From Bombyx mori (lineage: Eukaryota > Arthropoda > Insecta > Lepidoptera > Bombycidae), in the NCBI RefSeq assembly GCF_030269925.1, contig NC_085116.1:13826001-13890000 (forward strand): a stretch of DNA of 64,000 nucleotides. Direction: 5' to 3'. Within the stretch, counting starts at the first letter, position 1; each line of letters opens with the position of its first letter. Made by a program: the position numbers and the translations under genes. Shown here piece after piece: positions 56,446 to 64,000 of the stretch. Below the pieces are notes generated by a model, which saw nothing but the letters and a program-made list of their open reading frames with translations, was not told where the DNA came from and did no database searches.

Positions 56446-57110
56446 GACATATAACAACTGTGTTGATGCTAATACCAAATAAAACGGACCTTTAAATACA
56501 AAGATAAATGTCGCGTATTAAGCGAAGTGTCTCTTAAACAGCCTTGCACCCCTCGATATATTATTTGTACGCACTATAACTTTTTTAGTTTTTTTTTTCA
56601 AAGCCTATAATATGCTTTTGTACTTGTTAGCACATAAATTTCCGAAAATTTAATTATCTTTATTTGTTGAGAATTATTTAATCAATGCAACTTAGAAAGA
56701 TATTTTGGTAATCATAAAAAAATATTTTTGCCCATAGATTTGAACAAAAATGATTCATCCCTTTTAAAAATGTTTCATATTTGGATCATTGAGAGTCCGC
56801 ACCAATACCGTTTGTTTTTTCTTAAGAAAATATTTTTTTAAAGTGTGCCAAGTGTGTTGATTGACGGCTCAGACTAATAGCGTTTCAGGAAGACAATGTA
56901 TGTATTCGATTCTAAGATGGGTCAGTACGATAACAATCAGCTATTTTATTTGTTATTTGTATGAGCGTACAGTTTGCAAAACATGAAAATGACAAAGGAT
57001 CCGTGTACCTAATTTCTTTTCACTAATTGGCTGTACCGATTTGAATGTTTTTTTTTTTTGTATGCGTTTGGTGGCAACCTGGATTGTTTAGATTCACATA
57101 TCAGCCCGGC
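56446..57110. other. AT-rich DNA, nothing firm
   Basis: ATGCTAATACCAAATAAAAC near 56466 recurs near 39464. No gene. Confidence 0.3.
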
Positions 57111-57195
57111 AGAGGGTGCTGCAGTCGGTATCTATGTTATTTATCTTTCCTAGAAATAATTTATATGGCAAAACAACGTTTGCCGGGTCAGCTAG
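57111..57195 (+). mobile_element. Helitron 3' end related to family C
   Basis: ATATGGCAAAACAACGTTTG then CCGGGTCAGCTAG|T. The CTAG end and following T fit; the 5' end could not be placed. Upstream GGCAGAGGGTGCTGCAG may belong to it. Confidence 0.5.
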
Positions 57196-57648
57196 TAAAT
57201 AGATAAAACAATAATTATTTGCTGCTTTCCTGGAAGATTTTTGGCATAGTACCACCAAAGCACAACAAAAGGCGCCCAACAAAGTTTCGAAAGATGCCTA
57301 TATTTTATCAATAACTTTTTTACGAGTATAGAACTAAAATACACAGACATATATATGTACATCAGAAGTTAAATAGCTATAATTATCAAGCTCGCACTTG
57401 CAATCACTTGTTAAGCAACCTTGGAGTTAAGCCGGCGTACAGTACTTAAAATGGATTCCTTCCGACCACGCGTCATGAAAACTAATTAATTTGATGTTAA
57501 TTTTATTGTTGTGCACTACCTTTTCGGTTAATCGTCGAGATCGGAATTTTGATACTTCCATATCGGTAAGATGCCTGTTGAAGTTTTTTTATCTGTGGAA
57601 CTAATGTTTGTTTTTTTCTTTGCAAACATATTGTGTCTGTGGCGGCAG
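57196..57648. other. AT-rich left flank of the LINE, nothing recognised
   Basis: No gene or repeat identified. Confidence 0.4.
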
Positions 57649-57661
57649 ATAGAACAAATAT
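57649..57661. repeat. Target-site duplication of the intact LINE, left copy
   Basis: ATAGAACAAATAT, identical to 63070-63082. It could be extended by one A. Confidence 0.95.
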
Positions 57662-57798
57662 AGGCGAAAAAGGGCGGGAACGTCAAAATAAATAGGCGCT
57701 TTTTTCAAGTTAATTTTAATTTATTTGGTTTTAGCCCTTTTTTACGACATTGTATCCTAATTTTTCACTGTGTTTGAGTTTAAAATTATATTTCATAA
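57662..57798 (+). promoter_or_regulatory. 5' UTR and presumed internal promoter of the LINE
   Basis: Elements of this type carry an internal pol II promoter at their 5' end (family knowledge). The G-rich start GGCGAAAAAGGGCGGG is seen; no motif can be assigned with certainty. Confidence 0.5.
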
Positions 57799-58938
57799 GT
57801 GTGTTCCGTAATAATGGACGATGACGACGGGGGTGAGGGCTTCAGCTCCGCCCCTGTGTCCGCTCCCATAATAATGGGAAAAAGAAGAATGAAGTCATCT
57901 GAATACGACGAAAGCCGCAAAATAAAAATGACTTTTATTAAAAATAAGCGCGGTCTTTTTAAAGACCACCATGCTCTTTACGAAGACCTCACAAAAAAAG
58001 AATACCCAGTGCTTCTTCAATCAAGCATCTCACAACCAAATAACAGAGTCCCAATGGACCTGTTAAGAATAAACAAAGCATTAAAAAATATTCAAGGGGT
58101 CCAGTATGTCAAAGCTGCTGGGAACTTTTTTGCTAAAATTTACTTTGGTTGTGCTCGGGATGCCAACGCTTTTTTATTAAATGTAAGTTTTATGGAGTTA
58201 AACAATTGGACAGCAAAAATACCTTACGATAGCATTGAGAGTCAAGGAATTATTCGAGCTCCTGTGGAATTGAACGAAGAATCTCTTTTAGTAAATTTAA
58301 AAGCTTCATGCACAATACTCGGAGTAAAAAGATTTTTCAAAAAACAAGAGAATGGAAGTGACAAGCCACTGCAAACTGTGCTGGTTACATTTTTGGCGTC
58401 TAGCCATCCTGATCATGTCACATACGAGCATATTTGGATGCCTGTTTCAGATTATATTAGACCTGTGTTACAGTGCTTCAAATGCTACAAATTCGGACAT
58501 GGAAGTGGTGCCTGTAAAGCCACTCAAGTTTGCTCTATTTGTTCAGGCAATCATTTTTACAGGGAGTGCAGCACTCCCAACATCTTCAAGTGCTCCAACT
58601 GCAGTGGGCCACATTCTGCAGTTTCTTACTCTTGCTCAGTAAAAGCAGCCAAGGTTGCTGAAGTTAAAAATAAGATCATCGGCAAGCAAACATCATATGC
58701 AGCCATACTAAAGAATCCTGTTATTAAGAACCCCGTGACCTCTTCTGACATACCTATATCTGCGAAGACCCCTCAAGGTAGGGCTTTAATTTCAGACATT
58801 ATCAACTCAGAAATTGTCATCAGAACCATTACAAAAACTTTAATAGAATTGTTAAAGAAAAAGGATTCTAAATCCCCTTCTGGACCTATATCTACTCAAT
58901 TAATTAAAGAAATGCTAGTAACAAATTTTACATCATAA
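57799..58938 (+). CDS. LINE ORF1: nucleic-acid-binding Gag-like protein with zinc knuckles
   Basis: 379 residues, lying in the 5' half of the intact LINE; it should coat the element RNA and form the ribonucleoprotein. The N-terminus is acidic then basic (MDDDDGGEG, KRRMKSSEYDESRKIKMTF). A middle region of about residues 60-210 resembles the RNA-binding/PRE_C2HC region of jockey-type ORF1. Three zinc knuckles follow: C226-X2-C229-X4-H234-X4-C239, C245-X2-C248-X3-H252-X4-C257, and C265-X2-C268-X3-H272-X6-C279. The tail is Lys/Ser-rich. The first ATG is at 57799, but an in-frame ATG at 57814 (ATGGACGAT) is an equally likely start. The frame is unbroken; the stop TAA is at 58936-58938, 3 nt before ORF2. 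The frame on +2 across it is a shadow. Confidence 0.9.
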   Translation: MCSVIMDDDDGGEGFSSAPVSAPIIMGKRRMKSSEYDESRKIKMTFIKNKRGLFKDHHALYEDLTKKEYPVLLQSSISQPNNRVPMDLLRINKALKNIQGVQYVKAAGNFFAKIYFGCARDANAFLLNVSFMELNNWTAKIPYDSIESQGIIRAPVELNEESLLVNLKASCTILGVKRFFKKQENGSDKPLQTVLVTFLASSHPDHVTYEHIWMPVSDYIRPVLQCFKCYKFGHGSGACKATQVCSICSGNHFYRECSTPNIFKCSNCSGPHSAVSYSCSVKAAKVAEVKNKIIGKQTSYAAILKNPVIKNPVTSSDIPISAKTPQGRALISDIINSEIVIRTITKTLIELLKKKDSKSPSGPISTQLIKEMLVTNFTS

Positions 58939-58941
58939 ATT

Positions 58942-61900
58942 ATGGATAGTTCTACTCAATCTTATATGCATAATTCTGTTGGTCAGTTTAATATCATTCA
59001 TTGGAACTCTAGAAGTTTATTTCCTAAATTAGATCAACTTAAAGATTTCCTCAGTAAACTTGACAAGTGTGTTGATATGATTTTATTCAATGAAACCTGG
59101 TTAACTTCACATAAAATCATCAAATTACCTGGATTTAATGTTATAAGAAGAGATTCCAACCACCCACATGGTGGGGTTGCAATTGCATTACGCTCTAAGT
59201 ATAAATTTAAAATAATAGACACAATTTCTCAATATCATTTTCAAAATATTTTAATTACAGTTTACATTAATAATTTTTCTTTTGACATTCTATGTGTTTA
59301 CATTCCTCCACCACCAAATGGTAAGTTCACTATTAATTTATTGAAAGATTCATGTTCTAAATTTGTTTCAAATAATTATTTAATAATTGGTGACTTCAAT
59401 GCACATCATGCTTCCTGGAGTTCAAGAGTCAATGATAGAAGAGGTAAAGCCCTTCATGATTATGTGGAAAGTTCTCAGTTGGTTTGTTTAAATGATGACA
59501 CAATCACGACCTTTGCTCCATTTGGTCAACAAGGTAATGTATTGGATCTAGTATTCGCATCCCCTGCTCTTAGCTCTAGTTGCACAGTTTCTGTCCTTGA
59601 TGATTTGCTCAGTAGTAATCATTTCCCTCTATTTATTGAAGTCTTTAACGATGCTTTTATTTCTTCCTTTGGCCCGACCACCTTCTCAATAAATCAAGTT
59701 GATACACTAGATAATACCTCCTTAGCTAACATAAATTTTAATAAGATTGACTGGTCAAAATTTAATAAGTTATGTGAAAGTGAGTTTTCAAGTTTTAGCT
59801 TCGCTGATAACCCTCTTGAAAATTATAATATGTTTTTGAATATTTTACATGACATATTAATGACTTTTGACAAAAAGTGTTACTCGCACAAAAAACGGAT
59901 TTATTCCAAAGCTGTTCCTTGGTGGAATGCTGATTGTGACCGCGTAGTTTTACAAGCCAAAGTTGCTTTATTATCGTACAAGCATTATCCAAATATGGAA
60001 AACTATATTATTTTTAAAAAGCTGGACGCTTTGAAGAAAAGAACTTTATATGAAATAAAACGTTCAAGCTGGATGAATCTTTGTTCATCATTCAATCGAA
60101 TGACTTCGAGTAAAATTATTTGGGATCACATTCGTAGATTTAAGCACGCTAAACTCAATAATATTTCTACATCTTCAAGTTTTTTTCAAAATTCCGCTAA
60201 TGCATCTTTGTTTTTGGATTCGATAGCTGGTTCTGAGAATGAAATTTCCGAATCTAAGTTACAAGATTTTTTTAACAGCCACGGAAAACCGGAGGCTCAA
60301 TGGCTGGTAGACCCATTCTCTATGGGCGAATTTGCGACTGCGTTAGAAAATAAAAAGGAAACCTCCCCTGGTCCTGATTTCATTCCTTATAAAGTAATCA
60401 AAAATCTTCCCCAGTATGCCAAGGAAATTTTATGTCAAATATTTAATGATCTTTGGCAAAACAACTGTATTCCTCCGATTTGGAAAACTCAACATGTAGT
60501 ACCGATTTTAAAGCTTTACAAGGATCCCAACTGTATCAATTCTCACAGACCCATTTCTTTAACTTCTTGTTTTTCGAAAATTTTCGAAACTATGTTAAAA
60601 AACAGGTTAGAGTGGTTTACTGAAAATAAAAACTTAATACCAAGTACTCAATACGGATTTCGTAAAGGTAAAAGTACAATAGATAACTTAAGCTGTTTGA
60701 TTGGCGATATTAAAAATAACTTCCATAATAATCAATTTACATTAGCGGTATTTTTGGATATTAAAGGGGCTTTTGATAATATAGATCATTCCTACCTTAT
60801 TGAAAGTCTACATTTTTTAGGTTTTCCAGGACATGTTCTGTTCTGGCTGTACAATTTCCTGAACAAGCGCTCTATGTTTTTGAAAATTAAATCTAGTTTA
60901 TTTGGTCCTAAAATTTCTACAAAAGGTACTCCTCAAGGTTGCGTTTTATCACCTCTCATATTCATACTTAGTTTAGTATGTTTCATAAAGAAAATTCCAA
61001 ATTCTGTTAAACATTTATTCTTTGCTGACGATCTTGTTCTCTATGTAAACTGTAATGATATTAAAAGTGGTGAATCGGTTATGAATAGTTGTTTGCGTAA
61101 TATTTCCGATTTACTTACAAATTCCCTAAAACTTGAGGTCAATATTTCCAAAAGTTCTGCAATTTTATTTTCCCAAAATGGATTGCATTACCCTAAAGTT
61201 TTATACAATTATGATATTATTCCTGCTCAATCTTTCGTAAAATATGTTGGTCTTTCTCTAGATTTTGATCTTTCGTGGAAAACTCATATTGATGTTATTT
61301 GTAAAAGAGCTGAATTAGGTTTGAATATATTAAAATCGCTAACTGGAATAAAATGGGGAGCTGATCCCAAAGTTTTAAAAACGATTTACATTGCAACAAT
61401 CCGAAGCCATTTCGATTATGGCTGTATGTTCTTTTCGGACGCAAATTTTTCTATTCTTAAGAAATTAGATATTGTGCAAAATAGAGCATTACGAATAATT
61501 ACTGGTGCTATGATGTCGTCTCCAATTAATTCCTTGGAAGTTGAGGCTGGTATTGTTCCTCTATTCATACGAAGAAGTTTTATATTAGATAATTATTGCC
61601 TTAAGCTTATTAGCCGTGATAATCAAGTAACTTACAGGTATTTGAAGTATGCAAATATTCCAAATTATAATTTAATTCCGCTTCCTAATTCTTCATCCAT
61701 ATCCAGTGCCTTAACGTACTTGAATTTTGAATTTCAGGATGTGGTATTTTGGTCTACTCTATTGCCTTGTTTCGAATATAACTTTCATGACATGTTGAGA
61801 GATGTGGCTGTTGATCTAATCAAGTTTAAATCTAAAAATGATTTTCTGGAGTTCCTTGAAGATAGGACTGATTTTGTTAAAGTGTATACAGATGGCTCTA

Positions 61901-62751
61901 AAACTAAAGATAGAACTAGTTTTGCATTTTTTGATTCGTCCATGAACATAGGATCAGTTTATAAATGTAGTAATTTTTTCTCTGTTTTTTCGGCTGAAGT
62001 ACTAGGTATTATATATGCTTTAGAGCACATTCGAGTAAATTACTCTGCAGGGGACAAAATTCTAATTCTATCTGATTCAATGAGTGCCTTGCAAGCTCTT
62101 AAAAATAAATGTATTAGTGCATCTGTAAATTATTTAATTTATAAGTTAAGAAGTTGTTTGAGTTCTTTGTATTTCAGAAATATATTTATTGAATTTTGCT
62201 GGGTGCCAGGTCACTCTGGTATTGTGGGTAATGAATTTGTTGATAAATTAGCCAAATCTACAAAAGATATAAATATTTCCGATTTTAAAGTTCCGTACTC
62301 AGATTTAGTTTATTCAATTAAACAAAATATGATGAAACGTTGGTCTAATTACTTGTCTAAGTCCAGAGAAACGAAAGGTAAATGGTTAGCTGAAATAGTC
62401 CCAGTACCTAGTACTAAATCTTGGTTTGATAATTTTAGATTCTTCCCGGGAAGAGCCTTTATATCGATTATTTGTAGATTACGTATAGGCCACGGCCATT
62501 TTCCTGCGCATCTTTTTAGATTAAAGTTAAGTGAATCAGCTGCATGTACTTATTGTAACTCTGGTATGTGTGATCTAGATCATATTTTTCTTAATTGTCC
62601 TGAATTCAATCAACAGAGATTATTGTTTAATGCATTATGTAAAGACACAGGCTTAAAATCTATTCCTAATTCCATTCAAGGTATTTTAAAGCTTCCACAA
62701 CTATTCTCAATAGTGTATAATTTTGTACTTCACACTATAGAACGACTATGA
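58942..62751 (+). CDS. LINE ORF2: endonuclease, reverse transcriptase, RNase H polyprotein
   Basis: 1269 residues. The N-terminal APE-type endonuclease nicks target DNA: N22 (HWNSRS), E51 (FNETWL), D151 and N153 (GDFNAHH), D202 (VLDLVF) and H227 (SSNHFP) are all present. Reverse transcriptase spans about residues 470-740: HRPISLTS (535), FLDIKGAFDN with D606, GTPQGCVLSP, and FADD with D696 and D697. RNase H follows at about 975-1110 with D984 (TDGS), E1019 (SAEV), D1045 (SDSMSA) and D1101 after GNEFV. A zinc-type motif C1202-X2-C1205-X8-H1214-X4-C1219 lies near the end. Length and domain order are those of I-like LINEs. No stop or frameshift. The ATG follows the ORF1 stop by 3 nt, suggesting reinitiation or termination-coupled translation. 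Confidence 0.95.
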   Translation: MDSSTQSYMHNSVGQFNIIHWNSRSLFPKLDQLKDFLSKLDKCVDMILFNETWLTSHKIIKLPGFNVIRRDSNHPHGGVAIALRSKYKFKIIDTISQYHFQNILITVYINNFSFDILCVYIPPPPNGKFTINLLKDSCSKFVSNNYLIIGDFNAHHASWSSRVNDRRGKALHDYVESSQLVCLNDDTITTFAPFGQQGNVLDLVFASPALSSSCTVSVLDDLLSSNHFPLFIEVFNDAFISSFGPTTFSINQVDTLDNTSLANINFNKIDWSKFNKLCESEFSSFSFADNPLENYNMFLNILHDILMTFDKKCYSHKKRIYSKAVPWWNADCDRVVLQAKVALLSYKHYPNMENYIIFKKLDALKKRTLYEIKRSSWMNLCSSFNRMTSSKIIWDHIRRFKHAKLNNISTSSSFFQNSANASLFLDSIAGSENEISESKLQDFFNSHGKPEAQWLVDPFSMGEFATALENKKETSPGPDFIPYKVIKNLPQYAKEILCQIFNDLWQNNCIPPIWKTQHVVPILKLYKDPNCINSHRPISLTSCFSKIFETMLKNRLEWFTENKNLIPSTQYGFRKGKSTIDNLSCLIGDIKNNFHNNQFTLAVFLDIKGAFDNIDHSYLIESLHFLGFPGHVLFWLYNFLNKRSMFLKIKSSLFGPKISTKGTPQGCVLSPLIFILSLVCFIKKIPNSVKHLFFADDLVLYVNCNDIKSGESVMNSCLRNISDLLTNSLKLEVNISKSSAILFSQNGLHYPKVLYNYDIIPAQSFVKYVGLSLDFDLSWKTHIDVICKRAELGLNILKSLTGIKWGADPKVLKTIYIATIRSHFDYGCMFFSDANFSILKKLDIVQNRALRIITGAMMSSPINSLEVEAGIVPLFIRRSFILDNYCLKLISRDNQVTYRYLKYANIPNYNLIPLPNSSSISSALTYLNFEFQDVVFWSTLLPCFEYNFHDMLRDVAVDLIKFKSKNDFLEFLEDRTDFVKVYTDGSKTKDRTSFAFFDSSMNIGSVYKCSNFFSVFSAEVLGIIYALEHIRVNYSAGDKILILSDSMSALQALKNKCISASVNYLIYKLRSCLSSLYFRNIFIEFCWVPGHSGIVGNEFVDKLAKSTKDINISDFKVPYSDLVYSIKQNMMKRWSNYLSKSRETKGKWLAEIVPVPSTKSWFDNFRFFPGRAFISIICRLRIGHGHFPAHLFRLKLSESAACTYCNSGMCDLDHIFLNCPEFNQQRLLFNALCKDTGLKSIPNSIQGILKLPQLFSIVYNFVLHTIERL

Positions 62752-63069
62752 ATGTATAATTCATGAATGTATCATAGGTCTCCTGCTTATGTGCAAGTTT
62801 AATTATTTTTTATAACGACTCATGTTCTTTTTTTGTTGTTTGTTGAAAGAAAACTTGTAATTTTTTATTTTTTTTATAGTAAGTTCTTGCAATTCATTTT
62901 GTCATTAATTTGTTGTTTTCAATGATTTGTAATTGTTTCTTGGTTTGGTTTGTTTCTTTTATTTGTGTTTTTATTGTAAGTTCTAGTTCATGTACTATTT
63001 TTTTGTAAAATTAGTTTAAGCTGATGGCCGTGTTGCCAATGCTTTCAATAAATTAAAAAAAAAAAAAAA
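62752..63069 (+). promoter_or_regulatory. LINE 3' UTR, polyadenylation signal and A tail
   Basis: T-rich 3' UTR with TTTATTTGTGTTTTTATTG. AATAAA at 63047-63052 directly precedes the A run (about 63055-63069). Confidence 0.8.
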
Positions 63070-63082
63070 ATAGAACAAATAT
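63070..63082. repeat. Target-site duplication of the intact LINE, right copy
   Basis: ATAGAACAAATAT, identical to 57649-57661. The first A may equally belong to the A tail. Confidence 0.95.
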
Positions 63083-64000
63083 ATTAAGTGTATAATCTAT
63101 GAATAGAACGTCATAATACTCATAATGTTGTTGTTAGGAACTTGTAAATTCAAATATATCTTGAAAATGTCGTAAGCAAAATTTAGGCACCTATTCTATA
63201 TCTTATGTTCTATGATTTCTATCTCCACATGTCCAATTGTGTTACGTAGAAATTATTTAACACGTTAGTGAAACACTGTCCGGCTTCACTGTACTTATCT
63301 TGAAATACATATACATACGTTCGATACTTGTTGAAAACAACCGCCAAAATCAATTACAACAAGACGTTTCGATTGTTATTGAATCGGATAAGAAAAATAA
63401 TTTCTCAATATTTTTTTACATAATTAATTTGAGAACCAACATTAATCTACATAAAAATTTGACGGGTCCTTGTAAATATTTAGTTAAAAACGTAAAATTT
63501 GTTTTATTATTAAATATTCCTTATTCTCAATAATATTATATTCGGTTTTACTCTAAAAATGTAAAAACGATGATTAATTTTCAAGTTCAATGACCGCAAA
63601 ACAATTACGTTACTAAATCGCTTACATAAAGTTTCAACAACAAACAATGATTGTGCAAGAAAAAAGTTCGGCACAAACAGACAATGACCATAAAATCTTC
63701 GCTACGTGATTCCGTAAAAATATCCCATTCTCGATAGGAAGGGCAATGACCTGTGTTTAATATAATCGATAGGTAACGTAAGAGAAATATAAGATTTTCT
63801 CTTGTTTCATTTTGTTTATTAATCATTATATTTGGTAATAGTTCTATAATTTAAAACTAACCATGACTATGTTACTTTTTCTATATTTCTGTTATTATAA
63901 AAGAAAACGTTATTAACATTTTGTATTTCGGAATTACATATTATAGTATAAGAAGAATCTTTACCCGAACCGTTTAAAAACAAGACGGAATCATAAAAGA
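63083..64000. other. AT-rich right flank, no gene recognised
   Basis: TTGAAAATGTCGTAAGC near 63161 recurs at about 19795, followed in both by TTAGGCA or TTCAGGCA; a weak unnamed repeat. The short ORFs look random. Confidence 0.4.

Larger units (their letters stand above)
57662..63069 (+). mobile_element. Complete non-LTR retrotransposon (I/jockey supergroup with RNase H)
   Basis: About 5.4 kb, starting GGCGAAAAAGGGCGGGAACG and ending in AATAAATTA plus about 15 A. It has a 137-nt 5' UTR, two ORFs separated by 3 nt, and a ~300-nt T-rich 3' UTR. Perfect 13-bp duplications flank it, so it is full length and inserted by target-primed reverse transcription. Both ORFs are open with all catalytic residues present. 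The RNase H domain and the C-terminal CCHC-like motif point to the I-like branch of the jockey supergroup; the exact clade is not determined. No other copy is in this window. Confidence 0.93.

Overview
This is a stretch of AT-rich lepidopteran nuclear DNA, almost certainly from a silkworm (Bombyx). The diagnosis rests on many copies of the tRNA-derived SINE Bm1, on an abundant Bombyx-type LINE 3' end, on nonautonomous Helitrons ending in CTAG, and on RTE-like LINE tails. It is not prokaryotic: there are no operons, and the exons found are bounded by GT/AG splice sites. All family names come from reading and memory; nothing was searched.

Left edge (1-2.4 kb): three consecutive exons of one host gene on the minus strand (2338-2183, 1228-1036, 256-42). 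Their splice phases agree. They encode the second half of a PH domain, a Pro/Thr/Ser linker and the entry to a RhoGAP domain, as in the ARHGAP21/23 (fly RhoGAP19D) family. The gene continues past the left edge. Its 5' exons (first half of the PH domain, PDZ domain) were not found. A LINE fragment has landed 14 nt inside one of its introns and carries a long palindrome.

Middle (2.4-57.6 kb): no host gene could be established. There is one weak exon candidate (6.2 kb), one TATA box plus splice-donor candidate on the plus strand (20.2 kb) and a few GC/CpG-rich blocks. Everything else recognisable is mobile DNA: Bm1 SINEs, a second tRNA-derived SINE, two kinds of LINE 3' ends, RTE-like LINE C-terminal relics, a mariner transposase fragment, four Helitron families, five kinds of terminal-inverted-repeat element and a possible solo LTR. 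Several are nested, and four nesting events can be read to the base (1.87 kb, 42.3 kb, 52.3 kb, 40.1 kb).

Right end (57.66-63.07 kb): a complete, structurally intact non-LTR retrotransposon. It has two open ORFs (zinc-knuckle ORF1; ORF2 with endonuclease, reverse transcriptase, RNase H and a terminal zinc motif), an AATAAA signal, a poly(A) tail and perfect 13-14 bp target-site duplications. It is the only complete protein-coding unit in the window and the best candidate for a currently active element.
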